From contig NZ_CP160403.1 in NCBI RefSeq assembly GCF_040782645.1, positions 7,165,001-7,229,000 of the forward strand: a DNA stretch of 64,000 nt, given 5' to 3'. Origin of the DNA: Streptomyces sp. HUAS ZL42 (lineage in GTDB: Bacteria > Actinomycetota > Actinomycetes > Streptomycetales > Streptomycetaceae). Position numbers and translations under genes: made by a program. The notes under the pieces are model-generated. The model had not been told where the DNA came from and did not search any database. It saw only the letters and a list, made by a program, of their open reading frames with translations. How positions within the stretch are numbered: position 1 is the stretch's first letter; every line of letters starts with the position of its first letter. Positions 1-9,364 of the stretch are shown here, in pieces.

Positions 1-286
1 CCGGGCGCGCCGCCGCGTCCCGGGCCAGCTTGAAGGAGTCGCCCGTGACGTCGGCGAACTGGATGACCTCGTCGCGCTGGTAGTGGTGGCCGAGGACGAA
101 GACCTTGTCGCCGAGCTTCTCCTTGGCCGCGCGGGCGCGCTCCACCAGGTCCGGGTCGGACGGGGAGGGCAGGTCGCCGGGACATTCGACGCCCCGCTCG
201 CTCTTCGGGTCGGCCTCGCGGCCGAGGAGCAGCAGGGCGAGGGGCGTCGGCTGTACGTCGAGCTCCTGGGTGGGGGCGGTGGTCAC
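1..286 (-). CDS. nadA: Quinolinate synthase NadA (N-terminal part, cut by window edge)
   Basis: NadA is a [4Fe-4S] enzyme that condenses iminoaspartate with dihydroxyacetone phosphate to quinolinate in de novo NAD synthesis. The translated fragment contains KVFVLGHHYQRDEVIQFAD, the family's first conserved block, which includes a substrate-binding His. The GTG start at 286 is preceded by AAAGGG at a usable spacing. The cluster-ligating cysteines lie beyond the window, so completeness cannot be judged. It is divergent from erpA, an Fe-S maturation gene, across a 377-nt region. Confidence 0.9.
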   Translation of the reverse strand, partial: MTTAPTQELDVQPTPLALLLLGREADPKSERGVECPGDLPSPSDPDLVERARAAKEKLGDKVFVLGHHYQRDEVIQFADVTGDSFKLARDAAARP

Positions 287-663
287 GACACGCACCCTTT
301 CTGTTCTGCGGCTCGCCGGGACCGGAGGACCGGACCCGGCGGGACATTCGGGACACCGTTTCGACTTCTCGTCGATTTGACGCTATCTATCATAACCGCT
401 TCACGTCACTTTGACGACGGCCATTGCGTCGATGTGACGTGAATCCCGACACCCGGACGCCGGACGGTCGTCGCACGGCGATGTCGCGTTGTCCACAGGG
501 CGTTGTCCACAGGCCGCTGTCCGCATCCTCGCGCGTGTGCGAGCATGAAAGAGCCGTCGGCAGGAACGGGCGGAAAGCCGAGCGCCCGGGCCGGAATGAA
601 TCCACGGCCCGGTCTGTTGCAACCGTCGGCAAGCAGTCTCCGTACAACCCGGGAGAGATGTAG
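287..663. promoter_or_regulatory. Divergent nadA/erpA regulatory region with a 10-bp perfect inverted repeat
   Basis: This 377-nt gap holds no convincing gene. TTCACGTCAC at 400-409 is repeated inverted as GTGACGTGAA at 434-443, with a 24-nt centre that carries TTTGACG. The same TTTGACG also occurs near 375. A possible -10 for nadA on the minus strand is TATGAT (389-394). erpA is preceded by GGGAGAG just before its start. The region is more AT-rich than its surroundings. The dyad could bind a regulator of NAD or Fe-S genes; that role is inference. Confidence 0.5.
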
Positions 664-1020
664 ATGTCCGTATCGGACGAGACCACCACCGTCAGCGACG
701 GCATCATCCTGACCGACGCCGCGGCGTCCAAGGTCAAGACCCTGCTCGACCAGGAAGGCCGTGACGACCTCGCGCTGCGCGTAGCCGTCCAGCCCGGTGG
801 CTGCTCCGGCCTGCGCTACCAGCTCTTCTTCGACGAGCGCTCCCTCGACGGCGACGTGGAGAAGGACTTCGGCGGCGTCAAGGTCGTCACCGACCGCATG
901 AGCGCCCCGTACCTGGGCGGCGCCACGATCGACTTCGTGGACACGATCGAGAAGCAGGGCTTCACGATCGACAACCCGAACGCGACGGGCTCCTGCGCCT
1001 GCGGCGACTCCTTCAGCTGA
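664..1020 (+). CDS. erpA: A-type iron-sulfur cluster carrier (ErpA/HesB family)
   Basis: A 118-residue protein of the HesB/IscA/ErpA family, which carries and inserts Fe-S clusters into apoproteins. The three conserved cysteines are present: Cys47 in QPGGCSGLRY, and Cys111 and Cys113 in SCACGDSF at the C-terminus. Length is normal. The ATG follows GGGAGAG. The neighbouring nadA encodes a [4Fe-4S] enzyme, and a cysteine desulfurase lies 4 kb away. A strong intrinsic terminator follows. Rv2204c occupies the matching place in M. tuberculosis as remembered. Confidence 0.93.
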   Translation: MSVSDETTTVSDGIILTDAAASKVKTLLDQEGRDDLALRVAVQPGGCSGLRYQLFFDERSLDGDVEKDFGGVKVVTDRMSAPYLGGATIDFVDTIEKQGFTIDNPNATGSCACGDSFS

Positions 1021-1047
1021 GCGACGGCCGAACAGCTGAACAACGCG

Positions 1048-1082
1048 AAGGCGGCGGCCCCCTCCGACAGGGCCGCCGCCTT
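1048..1082 (+). terminator. Intrinsic terminator after erpA
   Basis: AAGGCGGCGGCCC pairs with GGGCCGCCGCCTT around a short loop, between the convergent erpA and the membrane-protein gene, so it may serve both strands. No long T-run follows, which is usual in Streptomyces. Confidence 0.8.
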
Positions 1083-1102
1083 CCGTGCGTCGCCGCAGAG
1101 GA

Positions 1103-2926
1103 CTACTGCGGCTGAGTGGACGTCTCCGGCAGCCGTGCCCCCGCCTTCTCCAGAGGGACCGCCTTGCCGTCCGTCCCGACGACCGTCCGGTCGCCGAGCG
1201 GCTCCTCGAGCTGCACGGTCTGGTGGTAGATCTTGGCGATCAGGATGCAGACCTTGCCGGGCCACGGGGTCTCGGTCACCTTGACCGTCACCTTGTCCCC
1301 GGTCTCCGTCGCCGTCGTCCGGTAGTCGGCGCACACCCCGCCCGTGAAGCTCACGGTCAGCTCTTTGCCCTCGGCCGTGTAGCCCTCCACCTGCACGTCA
1401 CGCGTCTTCGGCGCCGAGGTCGGCTCGTCGCCCGGGCCGCTCGGCCGCGGGCTGGGCTGCTCGGTCGGTACACCCGGGGACGTCGTCGTCGAGGTCAGGT
1501 ACTCGGGCTCGACCGCCGGACGGGTCACCGTGAAGGTGTCCTTCGCGCCCGACGCCCGTACGTCGAACAGCCACGACGGGACCAGCACCTGCCGCCCCTG
1601 CGCATAGTGCGAGGCCAGCCCGAACACCGCGTCCTCGACCGTGATCGACTGCTGCGCCGGAGCCGCGGTCGACGATCCGCACGGCTCCTCCTGCCGGTCC
1701 TTCAGCGGTACGGGACTGGCGCAACCGCCGATACCCATCCGGTGGTCGGTCGCCGGCGCCGCGTTCATCAGGTCCAGCGTCTTCTGCGCTCCCAGGACGG
1801 GATACGTGTCCCCCTCCACCGGTGCCTTCAACTGACCGCTGCCGGTGACCACCTCGCCCTGCGCGCTGACGCTCAGCCCGGTCGTCCAGCCGTACGTGGG
1901 CAGGCCGCCGACCACCGGATCCGCGTTCAGGACCCGCTGGGCGCCCATGATCTGACTCGCGTCCACCTTCGCGTCGTCCTGACCCAGCGCCTTGAGGACC
2001 GGCGCGGCCGCCTTCTTCGCGGCCTCGACGCTCACCGGGTCGCCGGCGGGGGCGGTGGGGTCGTGCGTGCACACCGGGGTGCTCTTCTTGCAGTCGTCGG
2101 TACCCGGTGCGTAGCGGGTGAACGTCCACGCCCCCGGAGCCTCCTTGTTCACCTGCAGACTCGGACCCAGGCCGTCCTTGCCGGGACCGACCTGCCACGC
2201 CCGGCCTGCGGCCACCGGCGTTCCCTCGATGCCGAGCGCCTCGGCCAGCCGGGCCACCTCCTCCTTCGTGACCTCGCCCTTCGCCCAGAACACGGGCGCC
2301 GAGTCGGGGCCGTCGGGGAGCGCACCGGCGGCCTTGTAGGTGGCGCCGTACGGGTTCGGCTCGCCGGGCGCGACACCGCCCGTACCGTCGCCCGAGCCGC
2401 TCTCGGAGTAGCCGTCGAGCGCGAGCGGCGGGGGAGTGCCGTCACCACCGGGGACCCCGGATCCCGTACGACCGCCCGAGCCCCCGGAGGCGCTCATGGC
2501 GAGGTACGCCCCGCCGCCCCCGGCGAGCAGCACGGCGGCGGCGACGGAGGCGATGATCACGGGCGAGCGACGGCGAACGGGGCGGCCACCGGGGTGCTCC
2601 TGGCCGTCCGGCGCGGGAGCGACGACGTGCACGTCGTCCGTGGCCGCGGCCTCGTCGGGTTCCCGGGCCTCGGGCGCGGCGGCGTCGGCAGCGGTGTCGG
2701 TCTCCGGAGCGGGTGCGGCCTCGGAGACCGTGTCGGCATCGGGCTCCGGGGCGGTCGCGTCGGCGTCGGGCTCCCGCTCCGGGGTGGTCGCCTCGGCCTC
2801 GGGCTCATGGGCGGCCTCGACGGCCTCCGTCTCCTGCCGCTGCTCTTCCCCGTTCTCCTCCCGCGCCCCCTCCACGGCCCCGCCGGAGGCGCCCGCGTCG
2901 TCGTTGTCGGGTCGCTCGGTGTTCAC
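1103..2926 (-). CDS. Large membrane-anchored protein with acidic N-terminal tail, unknown function
   Basis: A 607-residue protein. Residues 1-115 are an acidic, Ala/Glu/Pro-rich and probably disordered cytoplasmic tail. RPVRRR then precedes one transmembrane helix at about 122-144. A long extracytoplasmic part follows, with a Gly/Ser-rich linker and a Pro/Ser/Thr-rich stretch near the C-terminus. The GTG start at 2926 has AAGGAG eight bases upstream. I recognise no catalytic motif. It sits between erpA and adoK, where M. tuberculosis has the membrane protein Rv2203, so it may be that family's counterpart; this was not checked. Confidence 0.85.
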   Translation of the reverse strand: MNTERPDNDDAGASGGAVEGAREENGEEQRQETEAVEAAHEPEAEATTPEREPDADATAPEPDADTVSEAAPAPETDTAADAAAPEAREPDEAAATDDVHVVAPAPDGQEHPGGRPVRRRSPVIIASVAAAVLLAGGGGAYLAMSASGGSGGRTGSGVPGGDGTPPPLALDGYSESGSGDGTGGVAPGEPNPYGATYKAAGALPDGPDSAPVFWAKGEVTKEEVARLAEALGIEGTPVAAGRAWQVGPGKDGLGPSLQVNKEAPGAWTFTRYAPGTDDCKKSTPVCTHDPTAPAGDPVSVEAAKKAAAPVLKALGQDDAKVDASQIMGAQRVLNADPVVGGLPTYGWTTGLSVSAQGEVVTGSGQLKAPVEGDTYPVLGAQKTLDLMNAAPATDHRMGIGGCASPVPLKDRQEEPCGSSTAAPAQQSITVEDAVFGLASHYAQGRQVLVPSWLFDVRASGAKDTFTVTRPAVEPEYLTSTTTSPGVPTEQPSPRPSGPGDEPTSAPKTRDVQVEGYTAEGKELTVSFTGGVCADYRTTATETGDKVTVKVTETPWPGKVCILIAKIYHQTVQLEEPLGDRTVVGTDGKAVPLEKAGARLPETSTQPQ

Positions 2927-3098
2927 CGCATCGCTCCTTCAGCTGCACAGCCGTCCCTGTGACCAACCTGACCCGGCCCTGTCAAAACGGCCTGCCGGAT
3001 GGTCGTATCCCACATCCCCTTTACGGGGGACGCCGATGGGACGCAGCGGGGGAGCGCACGGTTCCCTGAAGGAGCACCCGGGCCTCGCTCCGGCTGCC

Positions 3099-3308
3099 TC
3101 AGTCCCCGTAGTCCGACATCGCGTCCAGCAGCCGCGCCGACGTCGTCGGCACGATCACGCCGTGGATGAGTGAAGGGGACACCGGCAGGGAGACGTCCCG
3201 GTCGGGGGCCGTCCAGTGCGGAGACATCCGGGCGCAGTCACCGAGCAGCGACGCCAGGTCGCCGTCGAGGTCGGCCGGGGCCGGGGCATGGACCTTGAGG
3301 TTCGTCAT
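3099..3308 (-). CDS. Small conserved-looking hypothetical protein
   Basis: A 69-residue soluble acidic protein with no recognised domain. The ATG at 3308 lies six bases downstream of TACGGT (3315-3320 on the complement), so the mRNA is probably leaderless. Third-position GC is high and consistent with coding. It is divergent from adoK. Function is unknown. Confidence 0.65.
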   Translation of the reverse strand: MTNLKVHAPAPADLDGDLASLLGDCARMSPHWTAPDRDVSLPVSPSLIHGVIVPTTSARLLDAMSDYGD

Positions 3309-3502
3309 ACCGGAACCGTATGCACGTCGCGCCGCGCGAAGAAAGATCTACTATCGGGTAGTTTCACCTGCTCCGCAGCCTCGCAGAGCCCCACGCGGAC
3401 CCGGTAGCGTGAACTGTCGACCCGCCCTCCCGTCTTGCGCCACCACCCTTCCAACGAGCGCTATCGCGCGCCCCTTCTTGATTCCACAGGAGAGTCCACG
3501 CC

Positions 3503-4477
3503 GTGCGCATCGCAGTCACCGGCTCCATCGCCACCGACCACCTCATGACCTTCCCCGGCCGCTTCGCCGACCAGTTCGTCGCGGACCAGCTGCACACGGT
3601 CTCGCTCTCCTTCCTCGTCGACAACCTCGACGTGCGCCGGGGCGGCGTCGGCGCGAACATCGCCTTCGGCATGGGACAGCTGGGCACGAAGCCGATCCTG
3701 GTGGGCGCCGCGGGCTTCGACTTCGACGAGTACCGGGCCTGGCTGGACCGGCACGGCGTCGACACCGGCTCGGTCCGCATCTCCGAGACGCTGCACACCG
3801 CCCGCTTCGTCTGCACCACCGACGCCGACCACAACCAGATCGGCTCCTTCTACACCGGTGCCATGAGCGAGGCCCGTCAGATCGAGCTGAAGACCGTCGC
3901 CGACCGCGTCGACGGCCTCGACCTGGTCCTCATCGGCGCCGACGACCCGGAGGCGATGCTCCGGCACACCGAGGAGTGCCGCACCCGCTCCATCCCGTTC
4001 GCCGCCGACTTCTCCCAGCAGATCGCCCGCATGAACGGCGACGAGATCCGGATACTGCTGGAGGGGGCGACGTACCTGTTCTCGAACGAGTACGAAAAGG
4101 GCCTCATCGAGTCCAAGACCGGCTGGACGGACGAGGAGATCCTCGGCAAGGTCGGCCACCGCGTCACCACCCTCGGCTCGCGCGGCGTGCGCATCGAGCG
4201 CGTCGGCGAGGACCCCATCGAGGTCGGCTGCCCCGAGGAGGAGCGCAAGGCCGACCCGACCGGCGTCGGCGACGCCTTCCGCGCCGGCTTCCTCTCCGGC
4301 CTGGCCTGGGGCGTCTCCCTGGAGCGCGCCGCCCAGATCGGCTGCATGCTCGCCACGCTCGTCATCGAGACGGTCGGCACGCAGGAGTACCAGCTGCGCC
4401 GCGCCCACTTCATGGACCGCTTCACCAAGGCGTACGGCGATGACGCGGCCGCCGAGGTCCGCAAGCACCTCGCCTAG
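3503..4477 (+). CDS. adoK: Adenosine kinase (PfkB/ribokinase family)
   Basis: A 324-residue PfkB-family kinase that phosphorylates a nucleoside or sugar hydroxyl with ATP. The N-terminal motif IAVTGSIATDHLM and the C-terminal signature DPTGVGDAFRAGFLSG are present, with the catalytic Asp in GVGD. Several blocks match my recollection of M. tuberculosis AdoK (Rv2202c), including the GTQEYQ segment near the end, and the gene lies in the same neighbourhood. The GTG start is set by AGGAGA at about 3489-3494. Its stop abuts the convergent cysteine desulfurase gene with no gap. Adenosine rather than sugar as substrate is inference from similarity. Confidence 0.85.
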   Translation: MRIAVTGSIATDHLMTFPGRFADQFVADQLHTVSLSFLVDNLDVRRGGVGANIAFGMGQLGTKPILVGAAGFDFDEYRAWLDRHGVDTGSVRISETLHTARFVCTTDADHNQIGSFYTGAMSEARQIELKTVADRVDGLDLVLIGADDPEAMLRHTEECRTRSIPFAADFSQQIARMNGDEIRILLEGATYLFSNEYEKGLIESKTGWTDEEILGKVGHRVTTLGSRGVRIERVGEDPIEVGCPEEERKADPTGVGDAFRAGFLSGLAWGVSLERAAQIGCMLATLVIETVGTQEYQLRRAHFMDRFTKAYGDDAAAEVRKHLA

Positions 4478-5854
4478 TCAGGAGACGCGGCGGACCACAT
4501 ACGCCGAACCGTGGTCCGCCGGCTCCTCACCCACGTACTCCTGACCCCGCATCTCGCACCACGCGGGGATGTCGAGCCGGGCCGCCTCGTCGTCCGAGAG
4601 CACCCGGACCGTGCCGCCCACCGGCACGTCCCCGATGACCTTCGCCAGCTCGATCACCGGAATCGGGCAGCGCCTGCCCAGCGCGTCCACGACGAGCGCG
4701 TCGTCGCGTACGGCCGCGGGGGAAGTCGGCGCTCCCAGCTTCTCCCGTACGGCCGACACCGCCTCGGGTAGCACCGACAGGAAGCGGTCCACGTCCTCCT
4801 CCGCGGCCCCCGTCGGCAGCGACACCCGCACATTGCCCTCGCTCAGCACCCCCATCGCCTTCAGCACATGGCTCGGCGTCAGGGTGCTGCTCGTGCAGGA
4901 CGATCCGGACGAGACGGAGAAACCGGAGCGGTCCAGCTCGTGCAGCAATGTCTCTCCGTCGACATAGAGACAGGAGAAGGTGACGAGTCCCGGCAGTCGC
5001 CGCGCCGGATCCCCGACCACGTCCACGTCCGGCACCAGCTTCGGCACCCGTGCCCGGATCCGGTCCGTCAGCTCCCGCAGCCGTACCGCCTCGGCCGCCG
5101 CCTCCGCCCGTACCGCCCGCAGCGAGGCCGCCGCGGCCACGATCGCCGGGATGTTCTCGAACCCGGCGGCCCGCCCCGACTCCCGCTCGTCGACCGGGCC
5201 CTGGGCCGCGAACCGCACACCCTTCCGCACGACGAGCAGCCCTACTCCCGCCGGCCCGCCCCACTTGTGGGCACTGGCCGTCAGCAGCGACCAGTCACCC
5301 TCCACCCGTCCCCAGCCCAGCGATTGAGCCGCGTCCACCAGCAGCGGCACACCGGCCTCCCGGCACACCGCGGCCACGGAGGCCACCGGCTGCTCCGTCC
5401 CCACCTCGTGGTTGGCCGACTGCAGACAGGCGAGCGCGGTGTCGGGGCGCAGGGCTTCCCCATACGACTCCACGGCCACCGCGCCCGTACGGTCCACGGC
5501 CACCTGTGTCACCGTCCCGCCGTCGGCCTCGTGCAGCTCCGCCGAATGGAGCACCGAGGAGTGTTCGACCGCTGACACGATCAGGTGGCGTCCCACCCGC
5601 CGCCGCCCTGCCAGCGCCCCGGCGATCCCGGAATGCACGGCCCGCGTTCCGGAGGACGTGAACACCAACTCGTCCGCCCGGCACCCCACCGCCTCGGCCA
5701 TCGCCTCCCGCGCGGCATCAAGCAGCAGCCGAGCCCGCCGCCCCTCCCGGTACAACCGCGCAGGATCGGCCCACCCCTCGTCGAGCGAGGCGGCAAGAGC
5801 CTGCCGGGCAACGGGATGCAGGGGAGCGGCGGAAGCCGCATCGAAGTAAGCCAC
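4478..5854 (-). CDS. Cysteine desulfurase fused to a TusA-type sulfur carrier domain
   Basis: A 458-residue two-domain protein. Residues 1-375 are a NifS/IscS-like PLP enzyme that takes sulfur from cysteine: Lys197 in SAHKWGG binds PLP and Cys320 in SSGSSCTSSTLTPS is the persulfide-forming residue. Residues 385-458 are a TusA/SirA domain, with Cys396 in GRRCPIPVIELAK as the acceptor. The fusion suggests direct persulfide transfer within one chain. The single ORF runs through both domains, so this is not a frameshift artefact. Likely targets are Fe-S assembly, thiolated tRNA or other sulfur relays; which one is not shown. Confidence 0.93.
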   Translation of the reverse strand: MAYFDAASAAPLHPVARQALAASLDEGWADPARLYREGRRARLLLDAAREAMAEAVGCRADELVFTSSGTRAVHSGIAGALAGRRRVGRHLIVSAVEHSSVLHSAELHEADGGTVTQVAVDRTGAVAVESYGEALRPDTALACLQSANHEVGTEQPVASVAAVCREAGVPLLVDAAQSLGWGRVEGDWSLLTASAHKWGGPAGVGLLVVRKGVRFAAQGPVDERESGRAAGFENIPAIVAAAASLRAVRAEAAAEAVRLRELTDRIRARVPKLVPDVDVVGDPARRLPGLVTFSCLYVDGETLLHELDRSGFSVSSGSSCTSSTLTPSHVLKAMGVLSEGNVRVSLPTGAAEEDVDRFLSVLPEAVSAVREKLGAPTSPAAVRDDALVVDALGRRCPIPVIELAKVIGDVPVGGTVRVLSDDEAARLDIPAWCEMRGQEYVGEEPADHGSAYVVRRVS

Positions 5855-5870
5855 ACAGCAACGCTAAGCG

Positions 5871-5940
5871 TCCTGAAGGGGCGCGGGGAACTGCGCGAGA
5901 AACCACAACGGAACCGCAGCCGCAAACGCGACCGAACTCC
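5871..5940 (+). repeat. Dispersed intergenic repeat, type A copy 1
   Basis: The stretch beginning GGGGCGCGGGGAACTGCGCG and followed by an AACCAC block recurs at 18471 (GGCGCGGGGAACTGCGCG then CAACCAC). Both copies are intergenic. Function is unknown; it looks like a small dispersed element typical of Streptomyces genomes. Confidence 0.6.
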
Positions 5941-6145
5941 CCTGGCTATTAGGCGCCCCCGCCAGGCAACCCCCCTTCGGGCTGACCCGCGGCGCGTATG
6001 GCACCCCTCCCCGCGAACCGCCGGATGGCGTCCAGTAGGGTTTGGTCCGCATAAACATCAAACCCCTGCCCGACGCAGGGCGGCGACCGACCAGCGAGAA
6101 GGCCGCAGCCGAACCGCGCGGGCGAGACTCTCGGGAAGGCGCTAC

Positions 6146-7105
6146 GTGAGTCCCAACGGCTCCGACCGCTCGCCGCGGCGCCCGATGCGGCGGAAGCTGC
6201 TGCAGGCAATGACCGCGGGCCTGGTCCTGGCGACCGCCACCGGTTGCACATGGGAGGACTTCCCCCGCCTTGGTATGCCCACCCCGACCACGGAAGAGGC
6301 TCCGCGGATCCTCTCCCTGTGGCAGGGTTCCTGGGCCGCCGCGCTCGCCGTCGGCGTGCTGGTGTGGGGACTGATCCTGTGGAGCGCCATGTTCCATCGG
6401 CGCAGCCGCACCAAGGTCGAGGTTCCTCCGCAGACCCGGTACAACATGCCCATCGAGGCGCTGTACACGGTCGTACCGATCATCATCGTCTCGGTGCTGT
6501 TCTACTTCACCGCTCGCGACGAGTCCAAGCTCCTCAGCCTCGAGAAGAAGCCCGACGTCACGGTCAACGTGGTCGGCTTCCAGTGGAGCTGGTGCTTCAA
6601 CTACGTCGCGGACGTCGAAGGTTCCACCGGTGACGCGAAGACCGACGAGAACCTGGCCGCGATTCCGGACCGGTTCAAGAAGGACTTCCCGGACAACGCG
6701 GGCGGTGTCTACTCCTGCGGCACCCCCGGTGAGCGGAACCCGCAGACCAACAACCCGGGCCCGACCCTGTGGCTCCCCGAGGGCAAGACGGTCCGCTTCG
6801 TCCTGACCTCGCGCGACGTCATCCACTCCTTCTGGGTGGTGCCGTTCCTGATGAAGCAGGACGTCATCCCGGGCCACACCAACGCCTTCCAGGTGACCCC
6901 CAACAAGCAGGGCACCTTCCTGGGCAAGTGCGCCGAGCTCTGCGGCGTCGACCACTCCCGGATGCTGTTCAACGTGAAGGTCGTCTCCCCCGAGCGCTAC
7001 GAGCAGCACCTCAAGGACCTCGCCAAGAAGGGGCAGACCGGTTACGTTCCCGCGGGCATCGAGCAGACGAGCCACGAGAAGAACCGGGAGACGAACAACC
7101 TGTGA
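6146..7105 (+). CDS. ctaC: Cytochrome c oxidase subunit II (aa3 oxidase)
   Basis: A 319-residue lipoprotein subunit that receives electrons from the bcc complex through its CuA centre on the outer membrane face. It has a lipobox-like TATGC with Cys34 as the modified residue, two transmembrane helices (about 60-85 and 105-127), and a C-terminal cupredoxin domain with CuA ligands in [16 protein letters not shown]. The GTG at 6146 has GGGAAGG seven bases upstream; the open frame extends far 5' but that part runs antisense to the desulfurase gene. Its TGA overlaps the ctaD GTG by 4 nt. Confidence 0.95.
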   Translation: MSPNGSDRSPRRPMRRKLLQAMTAGLVLATATGCTWEDFPRLGMPTPTTEEAPRILSLWQGSWAAALAVGVLVWGLILWSAMFHRRSRTKVEVPPQTRYNMPIEALYTVVPIIIVSVLFYFTARDESKLLSLEKKPDVTVNVVGFQWSWCFNYVADVEGSTGDAKTDENLAAIPDRFKKDFPDNAGGVYSCGTPGERNPQTNNPGPTLWLPEGKTVRFVLTSRDVIHSFWVVPFLMKQDVIPGHTNAFQVTPNKQGTFLGKCAELCGVDHSRMLFNVKVVSPERYEQHLKDLAKKGQTGYVPAGIEQTSHEKNRETNNL

Positions 7106-8838
7106 GCATCCTCAACGAACCCCAGGGTGCCGCCGCAGCTGAGGACTCGTACGAGAACGAGCTGCCGGTCAGGCGCAAGCAGCCCGGCAATGTCGTGGTG
7201 AAGTGGCTGACGACCACCGACCACAAGACCATCGGAACGCTGTATCTGGTCACGAGCTTCGCGTTCTTCCTGATCGGTGGCGTGATGGCGCTCGTCATGC
7301 GCGCCGAGCTGGCCCGGCCGGGCCTGCAGATCATGTCGAACGAGCAGTTCAACCAGGCGTTCACGATGCACGGCACGATCATGCTGCTGATGTTCGCGAC
7401 GCCGCTGTTCGCCGGCTTCACGAACTGGATCATGCCGCTGCAGATCGGCGCGCCGGACGTGGCGTTCCCGCGGCTGAACATGTTCGCCTACTGGCTGTAC
7501 CTGTTCGGCTCGCTGATTGCGGTGGCCGGCTTCCTCACCCCGCAGGGCGCCGCCGACTTCGGCTGGTTCGCCTACGCCCCGCTGTCGGACGCGGTCCGCT
7601 CGCCGGGCGTCGGCGCCGACATGTGGATCATGGGTCTGGCCTTCTCCGGCTTCGGCACCATCCTCGGCTCGGTCAACTTCATCACCACGATCATCTGCAT
7701 GCGCGCACCCGGCATGACCATGTTCCGCATGCCGATCTTCACCTGGAACGTGCTGCTGACCGGTGTCCTGGTCCTGCTCGCCTTCCCGGTGCTGGCGGCC
7801 GCGCTGTTCGCCCTGGAGGCGGACCGCAAGTTCGGCGCCCATATCTTCGACCCGGCCAACGGCGGAGCGTTGCTCTGGCAACACCTCTTCTGGTTCTTCG
7901 GCCATCCAGAGGTGTACATCATCGCGCTGCCGTTCTTCGGCATCATCAGTGAGGTCATCCCGGTCTTCTCCCGCAAGCCGATGTTCGGCTACATGGGCCT
8001 GATCGCGGCGACCATCTCGATCGCGGGTCTGTCCGTGACGGTGTGGGCGCACCACATGTATGTCACCGGCGGTGTGCTGCTGCCGTTCTTCTCCTTCATG
8101 ACCTTCCTGATCGCGGTCCCGACCGGTGTGAAGTTCTTCAACTGGATCGGCACCATGTGGAAGGGCTCGCTGTCCTTCGAGACGCCGATGCTGTGGGCGA
8201 CCGGCTTCCTGATCACCTTCACCTTCGGTGGTCTGACCGGTGTCATCCTGGCCTCGCCGCCGATGGACTTCCACGTCTCCGACTCGTACTTCGTGGTGGC
8301 GCACTTCCACTACGTCGTCTTCGGCACCGTGGTCTTCGCGATGTTCTCCGGCTTCCACTTCTGGTGGCCGAAGTTCACCGGCAAGCTGCTCGACGAGCGC
8401 CTCGGCAAGATCACCTTCTGGACGCTGTTCATCGGCTTCCACGGCACCTTCCTGGTCCAGCACTGGCTGGGCGCCGAGGGCATGCCGCGCCGGTACGCCG
8501 ACTACCTGGCAGCCGACGGCTTCACCGCCCTGAACACGATCTCGACGATCAGCTCGTTCCTGCTGGGCCTGTCGATCCTGCCGTTCCTCTACAACGTGTG
8601 GAAGACGGCCAAGTACGGCAAGCCGGTCGGCGTCGACGACCCGTGGGGCTACGGCCGCTCGCTCGAGTGGGCGACCTCCTGCCCGCCGCCGCGGCACAAC
8701 TTCCTCACCCTGCCGCGGATCCGCAGCGAATCCCCGGCGTTCGACCTGCACCACCCTGAGATCGCCGCGCTCGAGCAGCTGGAGTACGCCGGCCACGGTG
8801 CCGACGCCATCTCGGGCGGCAAGGAGGCCGGCAAGTGA
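7102..8838 (+). CDS. ctaD: Cytochrome c oxidase subunit I
   Basis: A 578-residue polytopic subunit with about 12 helices that holds haem a and the haem a3/CuB oxygen-reducing site and pumps protons. Visible motifs are TMHGTIM (haem a ligand), [10 protein letters not shown] (CuB His with the cross-linked Tyr), AHHMYVTGG (two CuB His) and [10 protein letters not shown] (haem a and a3 ligands). The GTG overlaps the ctaC stop and the ctaF GTG overlaps its own stop, so ctaC-ctaD-ctaF are translationally coupled. Confidence 0.97.
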   Translation: MSILNEPQGAAAAEDSYENELPVRRKQPGNVVVKWLTTTDHKTIGTLYLVTSFAFFLIGGVMALVMRAELARPGLQIMSNEQFNQAFTMHGTIMLLMFATPLFAGFTNWIMPLQIGAPDVAFPRLNMFAYWLYLFGSLIAVAGFLTPQGAADFGWFAYAPLSDAVRSPGVGADMWIMGLAFSGFGTILGSVNFITTIICMRAPGMTMFRMPIFTWNVLLTGVLVLLAFPVLAAALFALEADRKFGAHIFDPANGGALLWQHLFWFFGHPEVYIIALPFFGIISEVIPVFSRKPMFGYMGLIAATISIAGLSVTVWAHHMYVTGGVLLPFFSFMTFLIAVPTGVKFFNWIGTMWKGSLSFETPMLWATGFLITFTFGGLTGVILASPPMDFHVSDSYFVVAHFHYVVFGTVVFAMFSGFHFWWPKFTGKLLDERLGKITFWTLFIGFHGTFLVQHWLGAEGMPRRYADYLAADGFTALNTISTISSFLLGLSILPFLYNVWKTAKYGKPVGVDDPWGYGRSLEWATSCPPPRHNFLTLPRIRSESPAFDLHHPEIAALEQLEYAGHGADAISGGKEAGK

Positions 8839-9233
8839 GAATCCAGGGCAAGATGTTCATGTGGCTGAGCGTCTTCCTCCTCGCCATGGCGATCGTCTAT
8901 GGCGTGTGGTCGAAGGAGCCGGCCGGCACCACGGCCCTCTTCCTGGCCTTCGCCCTGAGCATCATGATCGGCTTCTACCTGGGCTTCACCGCCCGGCGGG
9001 TCGACGCGGGTGCTCAGGACAACAAGGAGGCGGACGTCGCGGACGACGCCGGCGAGCTGGGCTTCTTCAGCCCGCACAGCTGGCAGCCGCTGTCGCTGGG
9101 CATCGGCGGCGCGATCGCCTTCCTCGGTGTCGCGGTGGGCTGGTGGCTGCTGTACTTCGCCGCCCCGATCATCCTGATCGGCATCTGGGGCTGGGTCTTC
9201 GAGTACTACCGCGGTGAGAACCGCACCCAGTAG
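8835..9233 (+). CDS. ctaF: Cytochrome c oxidase subunit IV (actinobacterial type)
   Basis: A 132-residue membrane protein with four predicted helices, two near the N-terminus and two after a charged loop at about residues 55-75. This is the usual layout of the actinobacterial CtaF that packs against subunits I and III. It starts with GTG overlapping the ctaD stop. An intrinsic terminator 18 nt downstream ends the operon. Rv2199c is the M. tuberculosis counterpart. Confidence 0.9.
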   Translation: MRIQGKMFMWLSVFLLAMAIVYGVWSKEPAGTTALFLAFALSIMIGFYLGFTARRVDAGAQDNKEADVADDAGELGFFSPHSWQPLSLGIGGAIAFLGVAVGWWLLYFAAPIILIGIWGWVFEYYRGENRTQ

Positions 9234-9250
9234 CACACCCTGAGCGCCCG

Positions 9251-9286
9251 GGAGCCCGGACCCACCGTCACGGAGGGTCCGGGCTC
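9251..9286 (+). terminator. Terminator of ctaC-ctaD-ctaF
   Basis: GGAGCCCGGACCC pairs perfectly with GGGTCCGGGCTCC around a 10-nt loop. Confidence 0.88.
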
Positions 9287-9364
9287 CTGCGTTTGCCGCA
9301 ATTGCGATCACTCGTACGTGTCACCCAGCGCGCCGCAGTTGACGAGCCTTCCTAGCGTGAAGGC

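Noticed and set aside
1085..2962. 625-residue plus-strand open frame
   Set aside because: It is the antisense shadow of the membrane-anchored protein gene, with arginine/glycine-rich low-complexity translation and no ribosome site.
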